A stretch of 64,000 nt of DNA. It comes from Hanstruepera ponticola. Lineage in GTDB: Bacteria; Bacteroidota; Bacteroidia; Flavobacteriales; Flavobacteriaceae. The notes beneath the pieces were generated by a model, which was not told where the DNA came from, did no database searches, and saw only the letters and a program-made list of their open reading frames with translations. The stretch is taken from NCBI RefSeq assembly GCF_012931685.1, contig NZ_JABANC010000001.1, forward strand, positions 1-64,000. Direction: 5' to 3'. Positions 8,225 through 16,665 of the stretch are shown here, in pieces. Each line of letters begins with the position of its first letter. Position 1 is the stretch's first letter. A program made the translations under genes and the position numbers.

Positions 8225-9907
8225 CTAATTATCCTTAAGCACAAACTCTAAAGGCTTTCCTATAGATCCATTTGGGAAACTGATTTCCAACAACGCTGAA
8301 ATAGTGGGTGCAATATCAACAATTTCAGTACGGGTTATTGTACTGCCATTTTGAATTCCCTTACCAAAAAATAGCAGTGGCACGTGAGTATCATAATTTA
8401 AACCGGTATGGTGATCAGTTCCAGTTCTATTCCAAGGAGTATCCTTAAATACGGCTGGTTCGTAAACAAACAATATTTCGCCCGATCGCTTTTGATTATG
8501 ACCGTTTCTTAATAAACTCTCTAAATAGCCATCAGGTCCTTCAAAATGATTGAGTTCAGAAGTAATATAAACCTTATCAATAAGATTATAACTCAATAAC
8601 TTTTTGGCTAGTTCTGCTTTCACATCTTGTAAATTAAGATTGACTGCCTCAAGTTTCTCGTGATCTAAAAACAGCTGATTATTAGTTCTGCTTAAAATCA
8701 CATTATCTAAATTGTATTTCTGCAACAAATAATCATTCAACTCCTTTCGCATGCTACTTTCATCAAAAAGCCCTGAAGGTATTTTATTCGATTTCAAATA
8801 ACTAGGCACATTAGGAGCAGCGTGGTCAGAAGTTAAAAAAACCGTATACTCGCCTACCCCAACTTGCTCATCTAGTACTAAAAACAAACGCTCCAAATCC
8901 AAATCCAATCGTAAATATGTGTCCTCAACCTCAACTGAATTAGGTCCAAAATCATGTCCAACCTTATCGGTACTTGAATAGCTTATTGTCAAAACATCTG
9001 TAATGCTATCTTTTCCAAGTTCTTCGGCTTTAATGGCCTCTATTGCAAAATCTGTAGTTAAACTATTTCCAAAAGGTGATTCAGTTATAATTTTAAAATT
9101 ACCATTTTGAGTTTTTAAAAGTTCTAAATCATAAGGAAATGTAGCAGTTTCTTTGCCTTTAAACAGTCTTTCGAATGTGTTTAAATCACTGCCACTTTCA
9201 GTGTAAGTTGTAATATCATATAAGGTATTCCATACCTTAAAATAAGATTCAGTAATATCCGATTTATTAAAATCATCGACCCATTTGGGCAATGTGTTCA
9301 TATAAAATGTACTACTTATCCAATTACCATTACCATTATGATCATAATCAAGCCAATAGGCTGCATTGGCCGTGTGACCAGCAGGCAATATTGCGCCACG
9401 ATGCTTAATAGAAATCCCAATAGTCTTTCCACGCAATTGTGTAAATAATCTATTTTCATCAGCAAATGTAGTATTCAATAATCTTGCAGGTGATTTTTTC
9501 CCATCATTACTTGAAGTACCTAACGCATCTACTGTATCATCCTGAACACAATTAACTTGGGTATTTAAATTTTTATCAAACCAATTATTACCAATAATAC
9601 CATGGTATTTAGGTGTTGTCCCAGTGAAAATTGTTGCATGTCCTGGACCTGTTTTGGTTGGTATGTAATTGAAGTGATTGTTTTTACAGTTGTAACCTTC
9701 ACGCATCATTCTTTTAAAACCACCTTCACCATATCTGTTTGCAAATCGTGTTAGGTAATCATAACGCATCTGATCAACCACAATTCCAACAACTAATTTT
9801 GGTTTTGAATTTTCATTTTCTTCATTTTGAGCTTTAATATCTAAATTTTGGGCTTTGCAGGAAAAAAATAATGCTCCAAAAAATAACAACAAATAGGTTT
9901 TTTTCAT
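8225..9907 (-). CDS. pafA: PafA-type alkaline phosphatase, lipoprotein
   Basis: Broad phosphomonoesterase that frees phosphate from organic phosphate outside the inner membrane. The signal peptide ends in a lipobox (LFFSC, Cys-17). The catalytic domain has the first metal site VVDQMRYDY, the nucleophile threonine in TKTGPGHATIFTG (~Thr-86), NNW, the phosphate-binding pair in SIKHRGAILPAGH (Lys and Arg as in Elizabethkingia PafA), and later metal residues DKVGHDFGP, TSDHAAP and GTDHHTG. The K-x-R pair marks a monoesterase rather than a nucleotide pyrophosphatase. 560 residues is normal. A promoter box is at 9929-9936. Confidence 0.92.
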   Translation of the reverse strand: MKKTYLLLFFGALFFSCKAQNLDIKAQNEENENSKPKLVVGIVVDQMRYDYLTRFANRYGEGGFKRMMREGYNCKNNHFNYIPTKTGPGHATIFTGTTPKYHGIIGNNWFDKNLNTQVNCVQDDTVDALGTSSNDGKKSPARLLNTTFADENRLFTQLRGKTIGISIKHRGAILPAGHTANAAYWLDYDHNGNGNWISSTFYMNTLPKWVDDFNKSDITESYFKVWNTLYDITTYTESGSDLNTFERLFKGKETATFPYDLELLKTQNGNFKIITESPFGNSLTTDFAIEAIKAEELGKDSITDVLTISYSSTDKVGHDFGPNSVEVEDTYLRLDLDLERLFLVLDEQVGVGEYTVFLTSDHAAPNVPSYLKSNKIPSGLFDESSMRKELNDYLLQKYNLDNVILSRTNNQLFLDHEKLEAVNLNLQDVKAELAKKLLSYNLIDKVYITSELNHFEGPDGYLESLLRNGHNQKRSGEILFVYEPAVFKDTPWNRTGTDHHTGLNYDTHVPLLFFGKGIQNGSTITRTEIVDIAPTISALLEISFPNGSIGKPLEFVLKDN

Positions 9908-9928
9908 TTCTACTAATCAATTAAAAGC

Positions 9929-9936
9929 CAAAAATA
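9929..9936 (-). promoter_or_regulatory. -7 promoter box of pafA
   Basis: The minus strand reads TATTTTTG (TANNTTTG), 21 bases upstream of the pafA ATG at 9907. No convincing -33 element or Pho-type box is visible. Confidence 0.45.
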
Positions 9937-10014
9937 GTCATTTTTAAACATCGCTATTTAAAATTACGGTTAAATACATTTTAGTTTTTTATTTTAGCAT
10001 GAACAAAATAGTCT

Positions 10015-10755
10015 ATGACGTACCTGCATAATATTGGCGTTTATTTTTTAATGATTAAAGAAATGTTTCGTAAGCCTACCAAATGGTCGGTTATGAAAAC
10101 ATTAATTTTTAAAGATATTGATGATTTAATCATGGGGTCATTGGGCATTGTAGCTTTTATTTCCTTTTTTGTTGGTGGTGTAGTAACCATACAGACGGCC
10201 TTAAACATCAGTAACCCTCTAATACCAAAATATCTAGTTGGTTTTGCAACCAGACAATCGGTGATTTTGGAGTTTGCTCCTACCTTTATTTCCATCATTA
10301 TGGCTGGAAAAGTGGGTTCATTTATTACTTCTAGTATTGGTACCATGCGTGTTACCGAGCAAATTGATGCCCTCGAGGTTATGGGAATTAATACTATTAA
10401 TTACCTTGTATTTCCCAAATTTGTAGCCATGATGTTATATCCTTTTGTGATTTCAATTGCTATGTTTTTAGGTATTTTAGGCGGTATGGCGGCTTGTATA
10501 TATGGCGGTTTTAGCACATTGGAAGATTATATTATGGGTGTTCAAATGGATTTTATTCCTTTTCACATTACTTATGCTTTTATTAAGACTTTTGTTTTTG
10601 CCTTCCTCCTAGCTACTATTCCATCTTATTACGGCTACTATATGAAAGGTGGTGCATTGGAAGTTGGTAAAGCCAGTACAACATCCTTTGTTTGGACGAG
10701 TGTGATGATTATTCTTTTAAATTATATATTAACCCAAATGCTATTGAGCTCATGA
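10015..10755 (+). CDS. mlaE: ABC transporter permease, MlaE family
   Basis: Integral membrane permease of an MCE/Mla-type system that moves phospholipids between inner and outer membranes. 246 residues with about five to six TM helices. Family signatures: SLGIVAFISFFVGGVVTIQ, the RQSVILEFAPTF segment, GKVGSFITSSIGTMRVTEQIDALEVMGI in pieces, and YYGYYMKGGALEVG. Its stop overlaps the ATP-binding gene start (ATGA). No MlaD (MCE) substrate-binding gene follows in this window, so the third subunit must be encoded elsewhere. Confidence 0.93.
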   Translation: MTYLHNIGVYFLMIKEMFRKPTKWSVMKTLIFKDIDDLIMGSLGIVAFISFFVGGVVTIQTALNISNPLIPKYLVGFATRQSVILEFAPTFISIIMAGKVGSFITSSIGTMRVTEQIDALEVMGINTINYLVFPKFVAMMLYPFVISIAMFLGILGGMAACIYGGFSTLEDYIMGVQMDFIPFHITYAFIKTFVFAFLLATIPSYYGYYMKGGALEVGKASTTSFVWTSVMIILLNYILTQMLLSS

Positions 10756-11519
10756 TAGAAGTAAAAGATGTACATAAGTCGTTTGGAGAAGCACATATTT
10801 TAAAAGGTATATCCACATCGTTTGAAAAAGGTAAGACCAGCTTGGTTATTGGACAAAGTGGTTCAGGTAAAACGGTCTTTTTAAAATGCTTATTAGGTTT
10901 GTTTAGTCCAGAAAAGGGCACCATATCCTATGATGGTAAAGCTTATTCGGATTTATCTGATGATCAAAAACGTGATTTACGTGCCGAAATGGGCATGGTC
11001 TTTCAAGGAAGCGCTTTGTTTGACAGTATGACAATAGCTGAGAATGTTATGTTTCCTTTACGCATGTTTACTAAGCAGAGTAAAAGTGAAATGCAAGATC
11101 GTGTAAACTTTGTTTTAAAGCGTGTAAACCTAGAAGATGCTCATAACAAAAAGCCTAGTGAAGCATCTGGTGGTATGCAAAAACGTGTTGCCATTGCGCG
11201 AGCTATAGTAAACCGTCCTAAATATTTGTTTTGCGACGAACCCAATTCTGGTTTGGACCCCAAAACCGCTATTGTGATTGACAACCTGATACAAGAAATA
11301 ACAGAGGAATATAATATTACGACCATTATCAATTCACATGATATGAATTCGGTTATGGAAATTGGTCAAAAAATTGTGTTTTTAAAAGATGGTCATAAAG
11401 CTTGGGAAGGTTCCAACAAGACTATTTTTAAAACAGACAATGAAGCTGTAACAAACTTTGTTTATTCTTCAGAATTATTCAAGAAAGTCAGACAGATGTA
11501 TATAGAAGAAAGGGAATAG
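10752..11519 (+). CDS. mlaF: ABC transporter ATP-binding protein, MlaF family
   Basis: ATPase partner of the preceding permease. 255 residues from the ATG at 10752. Walker A GQSGSGKT at residues 34-41, the degenerate signature ASGGMQKRVAIARA (SGGMQ, typical of MlaF), Walker B YLFCDEPNSGLDP and the H-loop NSHD are all present. A longer frame from 10692 would overlap mlaE by 60 bases, so I reject it; the four-base overlap at 10752-10755 indicates coupled translation. It is convergent with the DUF6090 gene. Confidence 0.95.
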   Translation: MIEVKDVHKSFGEAHILKGISTSFEKGKTSLVIGQSGSGKTVFLKCLLGLFSPEKGTISYDGKAYSDLSDDQKRDLRAEMGMVFQGSALFDSMTIAENVMFPLRMFTKQSKSEMQDRVNFVLKRVNLEDAHNKKPSEASGGMQKRVAIARAIVNRPKYLFCDEPNSGLDPKTAIVIDNLIQEITEEYNITTIINSHDMNSVMEIGQKIVFLKDGHKAWEGSNKTIFKTDNEAVTNFVYSSELFKKVRQMYIEERE

Positions 11520-11529
11520 CTGGTTTTTT

Positions 11530-12273
11530 TTAATTATTTTTCAACGCTTCGGATATTTGCCTTTTCAGATTAATTATTTTTTCTTCCATAGTTTTTGCGC
11601 GCAGTCTAACAAACTTATTTTCAAAATCAATAGCTCTAATTAATTTAATGAATGAGTCATTGTTTTTCAATTTTAAATAATCGTCTTGAGTACAATTTAA
11701 AGTCGTTAGAAAATATTTATCTAAATCACTCATCCAACTAAAATATTTTAAGAAATATGGCTGAATCAGGTTTGATTTAAACATTATTCGCTCTTTCTCA
11801 TATTGATTATAATAAGGATAATAAGACTCATATAAATCTGAAATAGCTATACGTAAACTATCATTAACTACTATTTCGACACCTTTTGAACTTAATAATT
11901 CATAACCGCTTTTATTTGGATTAAAATGTGGCGCGACTTTCATTTTGGCTACGTTATAATTAAACTTTTCAGATGGTATTTCATGATTACTTATATAATC
12001 AACAATATCAATAGCTGCAAATTCAATACTATCCATTAATGAAATGTCCTCGCGAATTTCTTCTAGATCGAAACTTAAGTTAGTATTTATCTCTTTTAAT
12101 ATTTTTATCTCTAAATCTGACTTTTTATTCTGATCATTCCAATCGTTTATTTGTAGAGCAATTAAAATACCAATGACCACTAGTATGATTTCACCAATGG
12201 CATAAAGCATGTATTTATTAAAACGGTTTTGAGACAAAAGGTTTCGACGTATTTTTCTTAAAAGCGTTACCAT
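11530..12273 (-). CDS. DUF6090 family membrane protein (copy 1)
   Basis: A 247-residue protein of unknown function. It has a basic N-terminus (LLRKIRRNLLSQNRFNKYM), then one TM helix within YAIGEIILVVIGILIALQIN (the DUF6090 hallmark), then a long polar helical region, probably extracytoplasmic. It is the last gene of a tight operon (sprT-like, manC, DUF389, this gene); the DUF389 stop lies one base upstream. A second family member lies at 18984-19733. Confidence 0.88.
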   Translation of the reverse strand: MVTLLRKIRRNLLSQNRFNKYMLYAIGEIILVVIGILIALQINDWNDQNKKSDLEIKILKEINTNLSFDLEEIREDISLMDSIEFAAIDIVDYISNHEIPSEKFNYNVAKMKVAPHFNPNKSGYELLSSKGVEIVVNDSLRIAISDLYESYYPYYNQYEKERIMFKSNLIQPYFLKYFSWMSDLDKYFLTTLNCTQDDYLKLKNNDSFIKLIRAIDFENKFVRLRAKTMEEKIINLKRQISEALKNN

Positions 12274-12274
12274 T

Positions 12275-13759
12275 TTAGTTTTTTCGTCTGATGGCCAAGG
12301 TATCTAAACTCAATTTCACCTTTAACCAACGACCTAACTTATCAGTTTCTGATGGAATATTGGCTTCCTTAATTTTAGATTTATCCCATTTTACAGTAAA
12401 AACAGATAGTGTGTCTGATTTTTTAAAATCAGACGATATTTCATTGGCATAACTAAAACTTTCCAACGCGTCATAATTGATTTGTACTTCTTTTACAACC
12501 TGGTCAAACGGAATCATTTTTTCTTCCAATGCGGCTAACTTTTTTTCTCTATCTTCCAGATAAGCTATTTTTTGCGTTTGGTTAATTAAATCAATGGAGT
12601 CTCGATAACGCAATTGTTCCATATATTTTAAATTATCAAATTGCTCAACGCGGTTTTGGTTAAAAACAATTCTTGTATCTAATAAGGCTGGATAGGACGC
12701 TTTTCTATTTTTAAGCAAGTTTATTGTTGTTTCAGGAATTTCATCAAGGCCATAAGTGTTGAACGAAATAAACGAATTGCCATCATTAAAACTATAATTG
12801 GCGTTCTTCTTAATATATTCAAACTGTGGCAAGGCTTTCAATTCATTATCAATAAAGCTTTTTGCAGCTGTTTCAAAGTTACTCTCTTTAAGTACATTCC
12901 AAAAAGTCCACACGGCAGGCACCATTACTATAATGGCAAGAAAAGAGGCTATTCTGGCAATTCGCTTACGCTTTTTGGAATTAGCATATTTAAGCATGGG
13001 GAAGCGCAAGGCTTTTACAACTATAAATGTTGCTAGAGCTATAAAAATAGTATTGATTATAAAGAGGTACATAGCACCAAAAAAGTAAGGCCAATTGGCT
13101 TTAGCCAAACCATAACCAGCTGTACACAGAGGTGGCATTAAGGCTGTGGCGATTGCCACACCGAATATAACTGAAGCAATAGTCCCCTTTTTTGTTTTTG
13201 CAATTATTAATGCTGAACCACCAAAAAAGGCAATAAGCACATCACGAATATCTGGTTTTACACGACCCAATAATTCGGAGGTATCTTCACTTAATGGGAA
13301 TAACCAAAAGAATAAAAACGCTGTGAGTAAACTCAATACAATCATGATTGCCAGATTAATGAGTGACTTACGCATGGTATCAATATCATTAACTGCCACG
13401 GAAAGACCAATACCCAAAATAGGTCCCATAAGCGGCGAAATTAACATGGCACCAATAACAACAGCCGTGGAATTGGCATTTAAACCTATGGATGCCACAA
13501 AAATAGAACAGACCAAAATCCAAGCGGTAGCACCTTTAAAAGAAATATCTTTTTTTATGGCTTCAATAGTCTCATCTCTATCCGTATCTTCTCTAAAATC
13601 CAGTAACTCAACCAGAAATTTTTTAATGTTTTGAAAAAGCCCTTTAGCATCTTTCTTAACGGCTTTTTTTGATTCCTCTACTGCAGCATCTCTTGAAGCA
13701 TTACCATCTTCAGCGTGCGCTTTTTCTTCATCAGAAAAATTAAATTTATTTTCTTCCAT
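12275..13759 (-). CDS. DUF389 domain membrane protein
   Basis: A 494-residue protein. An acidic/lysine-rich cytosolic N-terminus (~1-45) leads to a DUF389 membrane domain (~70-290) with about six TM helices and GLNANSTAVVIGAMLISPLMGPILGIG, the family signature, then a periplasmic or cytosolic coiled-coil-rich tail. The biochemical role of DUF389 is unknown; transport has been suggested. Start spacing to manC is three bases. The N-terminal linker (13671-13690) weakly resembles the palindromic repeats of the paa region; this may be chance. Confidence 0.9.
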   Translation of the reverse strand: MEENKFNFSDEEKAHAEDGNASRDAAVEESKKAVKKDAKGLFQNIKKFLVELLDFREDTDRDETIEAIKKDISFKGATAWILVCSIFVASIGLNANSTAVVIGAMLISPLMGPILGIGLSVAVNDIDTMRKSLINLAIMIVLSLLTAFLFFWLFPLSEDTSELLGRVKPDIRDVLIAFFGGSALIIAKTKKGTIASVIFGVAIATALMPPLCTAGYGLAKANWPYFFGAMYLFIINTIFIALATFIVVKALRFPMLKYANSKKRKRIARIASFLAIIVMVPAVWTFWNVLKESNFETAAKSFIDNELKALPQFEYIKKNANYSFNDGNSFISFNTYGLDEIPETTINLLKNRKASYPALLDTRIVFNQNRVEQFDNLKYMEQLRYRDSIDLINQTQKIAYLEDREKKLAALEEKMIPFDQVVKEVQINYDALESFSYANEISSDFKKSDTLSVFTVKWDKSKIKEANIPSETDKLGRWLKVKLSLDTLAIRRKN

Positions 13760-13762
13760 ATA

Positions 13763-14842
13763 CTATCCTAGATTGTCTCCAAACTTATCTTTTACGCTTT
13801 GGAGTACCTTTTTAATATCTTGTTCTTTTGCTTTAGGAAAGATAAGCAAAACTTCTTTTTTGTCAACAATTATATAATCATCAATACCATCAATGATCAC
13901 CACCTTGTTTTTAGGTGTACGTATCACATTTCCCCTTGCGTCCTCAATAAGAGTTTGGGCATTTACTACGGCATTATTATTAGCGTCTTTATCCAATTTA
14001 TCATAAAGACTTCCCCATGTTCCCAAATCATTCCAATCAAATGTAGCGGGAAGGACATAGACATTTTTAGAGGTCTCCATAATGGCGTAATCTACTGATA
14101 TGTTTTCGGCCTTGGCATAATTCTCTTTAATGAAATCTTCCTCCATAGCTGTGTTATATGCAGCTATACCCTGTTTAAACAACTCAAACAATTCTGGTTG
14201 ATTATTCATAAAGGCTTCAATCACGCTTTTTACACTCCACATAAAAATACCAGCATTCCACAAGAAATTACCTTGCGCTATAAATTGCTTGGCCGTTTGA
14301 TAGTCTGGCTTTTCACGAAACTGTGCTACCGGCTTTATGGCTGCACGCTCGTTTTTATCATATTCTATATAACCATAACCTGTATTTGGGAACGTTGGCT
14401 GGATACCCAAGGTCATAAGGGCATTGTTTTGTGAGCAAAAATTAAAAGCGTCTCTAACATTTTGTTCAAAGGCTTTTTCGTCTTCTATCCAATGGTCACT
14501 TGGCGCTACAAGCATAAGAGCATTTGGGTTTTCTTTTTGTATTTTAAGCGAGGCATACAAAATACAAGGTGCCGTATTGCGCATGGCTGGTTCCAGAACT
14601 ACCTGACGCTGTGTAACATCGGGTAACTGCTCTAAAACCAACTGGTTATAACGCGCATTAGTGAGTATAAAAATGTTTTCTTTTGGAATAACGTTGGCAA
14701 GCCTGTTAAAGGTTTTTTGTATCAACGTATCTCCTGTTCCCAGCATGTCATGAAATTGCTTGGGAAATTCCTGCGTGCTTATAGGCCAAAAACGCGATCC
14801 TACACCTCCTGCCATGAGTATGGCATAATAGTTTTTATTCAT
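13763..14842 (-). CDS. manC: Mannose-1-phosphate guanylyltransferase
   Basis: Makes GDP-mannose from GTP and mannose-1-phosphate for surface glycans. 359 residues: nucleotidyltransferase motif ILMAGGVGSRFWPIS at the N-terminus, the catalytic region APSDHWIED, the sugar-binding FREKPDY, and WNAGIFMW. It lacks the C-terminal isomerase domain of bifunctional ManC/AlgA, so it is monofunctional. It sits between sprT-like and DUF389 genes with 2- and 3-base gaps. Confidence 0.95.
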   Translation of the reverse strand: MNKNYYAILMAGGVGSRFWPISTQEFPKQFHDMLGTGDTLIQKTFNRLANVIPKENIFILTNARYNQLVLEQLPDVTQRQVVLEPAMRNTAPCILYASLKIQKENPNALMLVAPSDHWIEDEKAFEQNVRDAFNFCSQNNALMTLGIQPTFPNTGYGYIEYDKNERAAIKPVAQFREKPDYQTAKQFIAQGNFLWNAGIFMWSVKSVIEAFMNNQPELFELFKQGIAAYNTAMEEDFIKENYAKAENISVDYAIMETSKNVYVLPATFDWNDLGTWGSLYDKLDKDANNNAVVNAQTLIEDARGNVIRTPKNKVVIIDGIDDYIIVDKKEVLLIFPKAKEQDIKKVLQSVKDKFGDNLG

Positions 14843-14844
14843 AA

Positions 14845-15441
14845 TTAATTAACTAATTCTACTTCTGCATTTGGGTTGAAAAGATACAATTTTCCTGATG
14901 CAACCTCAACACATTCATAGCGTTTTACACGTTTTTCACCTTTTTTAAAGACTTTACCATTGTATAACTTAAAGTTTTGTCCCAAAGGTACTTCAAACAC
15001 AAAGGTTTTATCATTGGGTTGATCAAACTGTTTTAATGCCCAAGCTAAAGCGGTATCAGTATCACTAGATGCTTTGGGATTTTTAAAATGTTTAGCCAAA
15101 AGTGGCAATAGAGCCATTGGAAACACTTGTGGATTTAGAAACGGAAGCATAAGGCGTTGAAAGGTGTGCTTCCACTCTTTGCCATGTGGTTTTATGTTTT
15201 TTCCAAAGGATTTATAAGCTTCAAAGTGCGCTATTTCATGAATAAGCGTTATTAAAAACCTATAGGTGTTTAGGTTAGCATTAATGGTTATTTGGTGTTT
15301 TCCGTTTGGGAGATTTCTATAATCGCCATGCCGCGTTTTACGTTCGCTTTTAACCTTTACGGTAAGTTGGTCATGATTTAACAAGCTTATGACTTGATTT
15401 ACCGCTTTTGGTGGAATGTGATTTAACAGAGTTTTATGCAT
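14845..15441 (-). CDS. SprT-like zinc metalloprotease domain protein
   Basis: A 198-residue SprT-family protein, possibly a DNA-protein crosslink protease as in eukaryotic SPRTN (inference). The metal motif HEIAHFE is followed by HGKEWKHTF, giving the three expected histidines. The C-terminal region (KRVKRYECVEVASGKLYLF) has one cysteine only, so the zinc-ribbon of other SprT proteins is reduced. I chose the start at 15441 because a TATGTTTG promoter box ends four bases upstream; the longer frame from 15489 would begin upstream of that box. First gene of the operon with manC, DUF389 and DUF6090. Confidence 0.88.
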   Translation of the reverse strand: MHKTLLNHIPPKAVNQVISLLNHDQLTVKVKSERKTRHGDYRNLPNGKHQITINANLNTYRFLITLIHEIAHFEAYKSFGKNIKPHGKEWKHTFQRLMLPFLNPQVFPMALLPLLAKHFKNPKASSDTDTALAWALKQFDQPNDKTFVFEVPLGQNFKLYNGKVFKKGEKRVKRYECVEVASGKLYLFNPNAEVELVN

Positions 15442-15445
15442 GACA

Positions 15446-15453
15446 CAAACATA
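15446..15453 (-). promoter_or_regulatory. -7 promoter box of the sprT-manC operon (leaderless)
   Basis: The minus strand reads TATGTTTG, ending four bases before the ATG at 15441. The start site should coincide with the initiation codon. Direct repeats lie upstream at 15505-15549. Confidence 0.55.
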
Positions 15454-15504
15454 ATATTTTTTAGGACTCAAAATTGTAAGAATTTTCACGGCTTGACCTG
15501 AAGG

Positions 15505-15549
15505 AGACCTTAAGGAGACCTGAATAAAACCTCACACAGACCTTAAGGA
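15505..15549. repeat. Direct repeat with CCTTAAGG core upstream of sprT operon
   Basis: AGACCTTAAGGA occurs twice, 33 bases apart start to start, with additional GGAGACCT/GACCTGAA variants between. Being about 50-100 bases upstream of the promoter box at 15446, it could bind a regulator; this is inference. Confidence 0.45.
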
Positions 15550-15694
15550 AATATTAACCAAAAATTACACATAACCACCTGTGGTTTTAGTGGTATAAAA
15601 TGATTAGATTTGGGTAGTGGTATAAACTCACTAGTAAACAATTACACCCAATTTTGCATGTAAAAGCACACTTATTTGGTGTATGTATAATAAA

Positions 15695-15718
15695 TATAAC
15701 ACTACTAGTAGTGTTATA
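15695..15718. repeat. 24-base perfect palindrome
   Basis: A perfect inverted repeat centred on CTAG (half-site TATAACACTACT). It lies 25 bases upstream of the 115-residue gene and abuts the element-like sequence ending near 15734. It could be an operator for that gene or part of a mobile-element hairpin. Confidence 0.55.
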
Positions 15719-15743
15719 CACATGTTGTGGTTAATTTAAGAAA

Positions 15744-16091
15744 ATGACGATAGAACAATTAAAATCGAACATAAAATGGTGGGAATCCAAAAGATGGATT
15801 TATAATGTTGCTGTTGGACTTTTCGGAATTTTTGGAATTTACGATGGACTTTCAAGAGGAGAATACTCTTGGACAGTAGACGACACAATCGGAATTTTGA
15901 TTTGGGGAATTGGAGCAAATATTTTTTATTCACTAGGAATTTTATTGGAATTATTTGACTGGTATTACCTGAAAAACAGAGTCGGAATTAAAAGGTTCCG
16001 AATGGTATTTTTCATAATCGGAATTTTATTCAGTTGCCTATGGACTTTATGGTGTAGTTGGATTTATTTTGCAAAACCACATTTATGGTAA
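15744..16091 (+). CDS. Unknown membrane protein, 115 residues
   Basis: I do not recognise this protein. It has a tryptophan-rich amphipathic N-terminus (IEQLKSNIKWWESKRWIYN), then three hydrophobic segments (about residues 20-36, 50-72 and 86-110), so it is a small inner-membrane protein. It lies in the accessory stretch between sprT and the YdeI-like gene and heads the putative cassette 15735-16663, together with the following gene. The repeated use of GGAATT (Gly-Ile) codons gives it a sequence texture unlike the neighbouring core genes, which suggests transfer. Confidence 0.65.
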   Translation: MTIEQLKSNIKWWESKRWIYNVAVGLFGIFGIYDGLSRGEYSWTVDDTIGILIWGIGANIFYSLGILLELFDWYYLKNRVGIKRFRMVFFIIGILFSCLWTLWCSWIYFAKPHLW

Positions 16092-16111
16092 AACAAATCA
16101 AGAAGTCTAAA

Positions 16112-16525
16112 ATGAACGAAATCTATTTATCAAAAATAAATGAAGAACAAAATCGAGAGGTCATTGTAGAAGGAGATGACCATTCTGTTTGGGCTTATGT
16201 CTTGAAACATTCGGAGGAAAGTATCGGAATTGAATTTGACGGATTTATATGTTCTCGTGGAACTCTTGTTGAGTCAAGTAAAGAAATAAAAAACTATATC
16301 AATAACGCTATTTCTGCGCCATTAATGAAAAGGTATTCGAATGAATTCTCTATCCAACGAGAAATTGAAAATAAGGACATAGAAATTGATTGGAACGGAA
16401 ACGAAATAAGTATAAAACTAAACGGAATTGATTTTCTGATTATGGATTTAAAAAACCGAAAATCTTACTCAAAATCAACATCTGAAAATGGTTCTTATGG
16501 AATTCCAATAACTGAAAAAAACTAA
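16112..16525 (+). CDS. Unknown cytosolic protein, 137 residues
   Basis: No family recognised. A soluble, charged protein (MNEIYLSKINEEQNREVIVE...) with mixed alpha/beta character and no signal peptide. The start at 16112 follows the upstream stop by 20 bases; the longer frame from 16058 overlaps the upstream gene and adds cysteine-containing residues of no family look. The size and position, immediately before the hairpin element at 16526, resemble cassette genes. An immunity-type role is possible but not supported by any motif. Confidence 0.65.
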   Translation: MNEIYLSKINEEQNREVIVEGDDHSVWAYVLKHSEESIGIEFDGFICSRGTLVESSKEIKNYINNAISAPLMKRYSNEFSIQREIENKDIEIDWNGNEISIKLNGIDFLIMDLKNRKSYSKSTSENGSYGIPITEKN

Positions 16526-16663
16526 CCACAACACCGTATATAATTTATTGCTTGGTTCTAGCCTACTTACGAAAATCCTCGCGGATTTTCTATTCGGTTT
16601 TTATTTGCTAAATTACGTGCTTAACCACGCAACAAACCATATACAAACACGTTGGGCAACAGA
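16526..16663. repeat. Long imperfect hairpin element, attC-like
   Basis: The two ends are imperfect inverted repeats of about 35 bases: the left end reads CAACACCGTATAT..TTTATTGCTTGGTT, and the reverse complement of the right end reads CAACGTGTTTGTATAT..TTTGTTGCGTGGTT. The centre carries a second hairpin, GAAAATCC-TCGC-GGATTTTC. The right end finishes CGTTGGGC, which contains GTTGGGC, a fit to the attC R' box GTTRRRY. The next gene begins two bases after the element, as cassette genes do. I recall similar sequences between small genes in other Bacteroidota genomes. Confidence 0.6.
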
Positions 16664-16665
16664 TT

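Larger units (their letters stand above)
15442..15743. other. 302-bp intergenic region with direct repeats, hairpins and an element end
   Basis: No gene seen. Contents in order: the sprT promoter box; two copies of AGACCTTAAGGA (15505-15516, 15538-15549) containing the palindrome CCTTAAGG; a small hairpin AACCAC-CT-GTGGTT (15573-15586); two copies of AGTGGTATAAA (15589-15599, 15616-15626); a 24-base perfect palindrome (15695-15718); and TATACACATGTTGTGGTTAA (15715-15734), which resembles the 3' end of the hairpin element at 16526-16663. Confidence 0.6.

Noticed and set aside
13146-13634. 162-residue plus-strand frame inside DUF389
   Set aside because: Antisense shadow of a clear membrane-protein family; low-complexity translation without any family look.
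13671-13690. Possible palindromic repeat copy in the DUF389 N-terminus (GATTCCTCTACTGCAGCATC)
   Set aside because: It shares GATTCCTC and the CTGC core with the paa repeats and encodes a similar AAVEES peptide, but arms and ends are too degraded to call; it may be chance in a charged linker.
16058-16111. N-terminal extension of the 137-residue gene
   Set aside because: It overlaps the upstream gene and starts inside its coding end; the ATG at 16112 gives a cleaner soluble protein.
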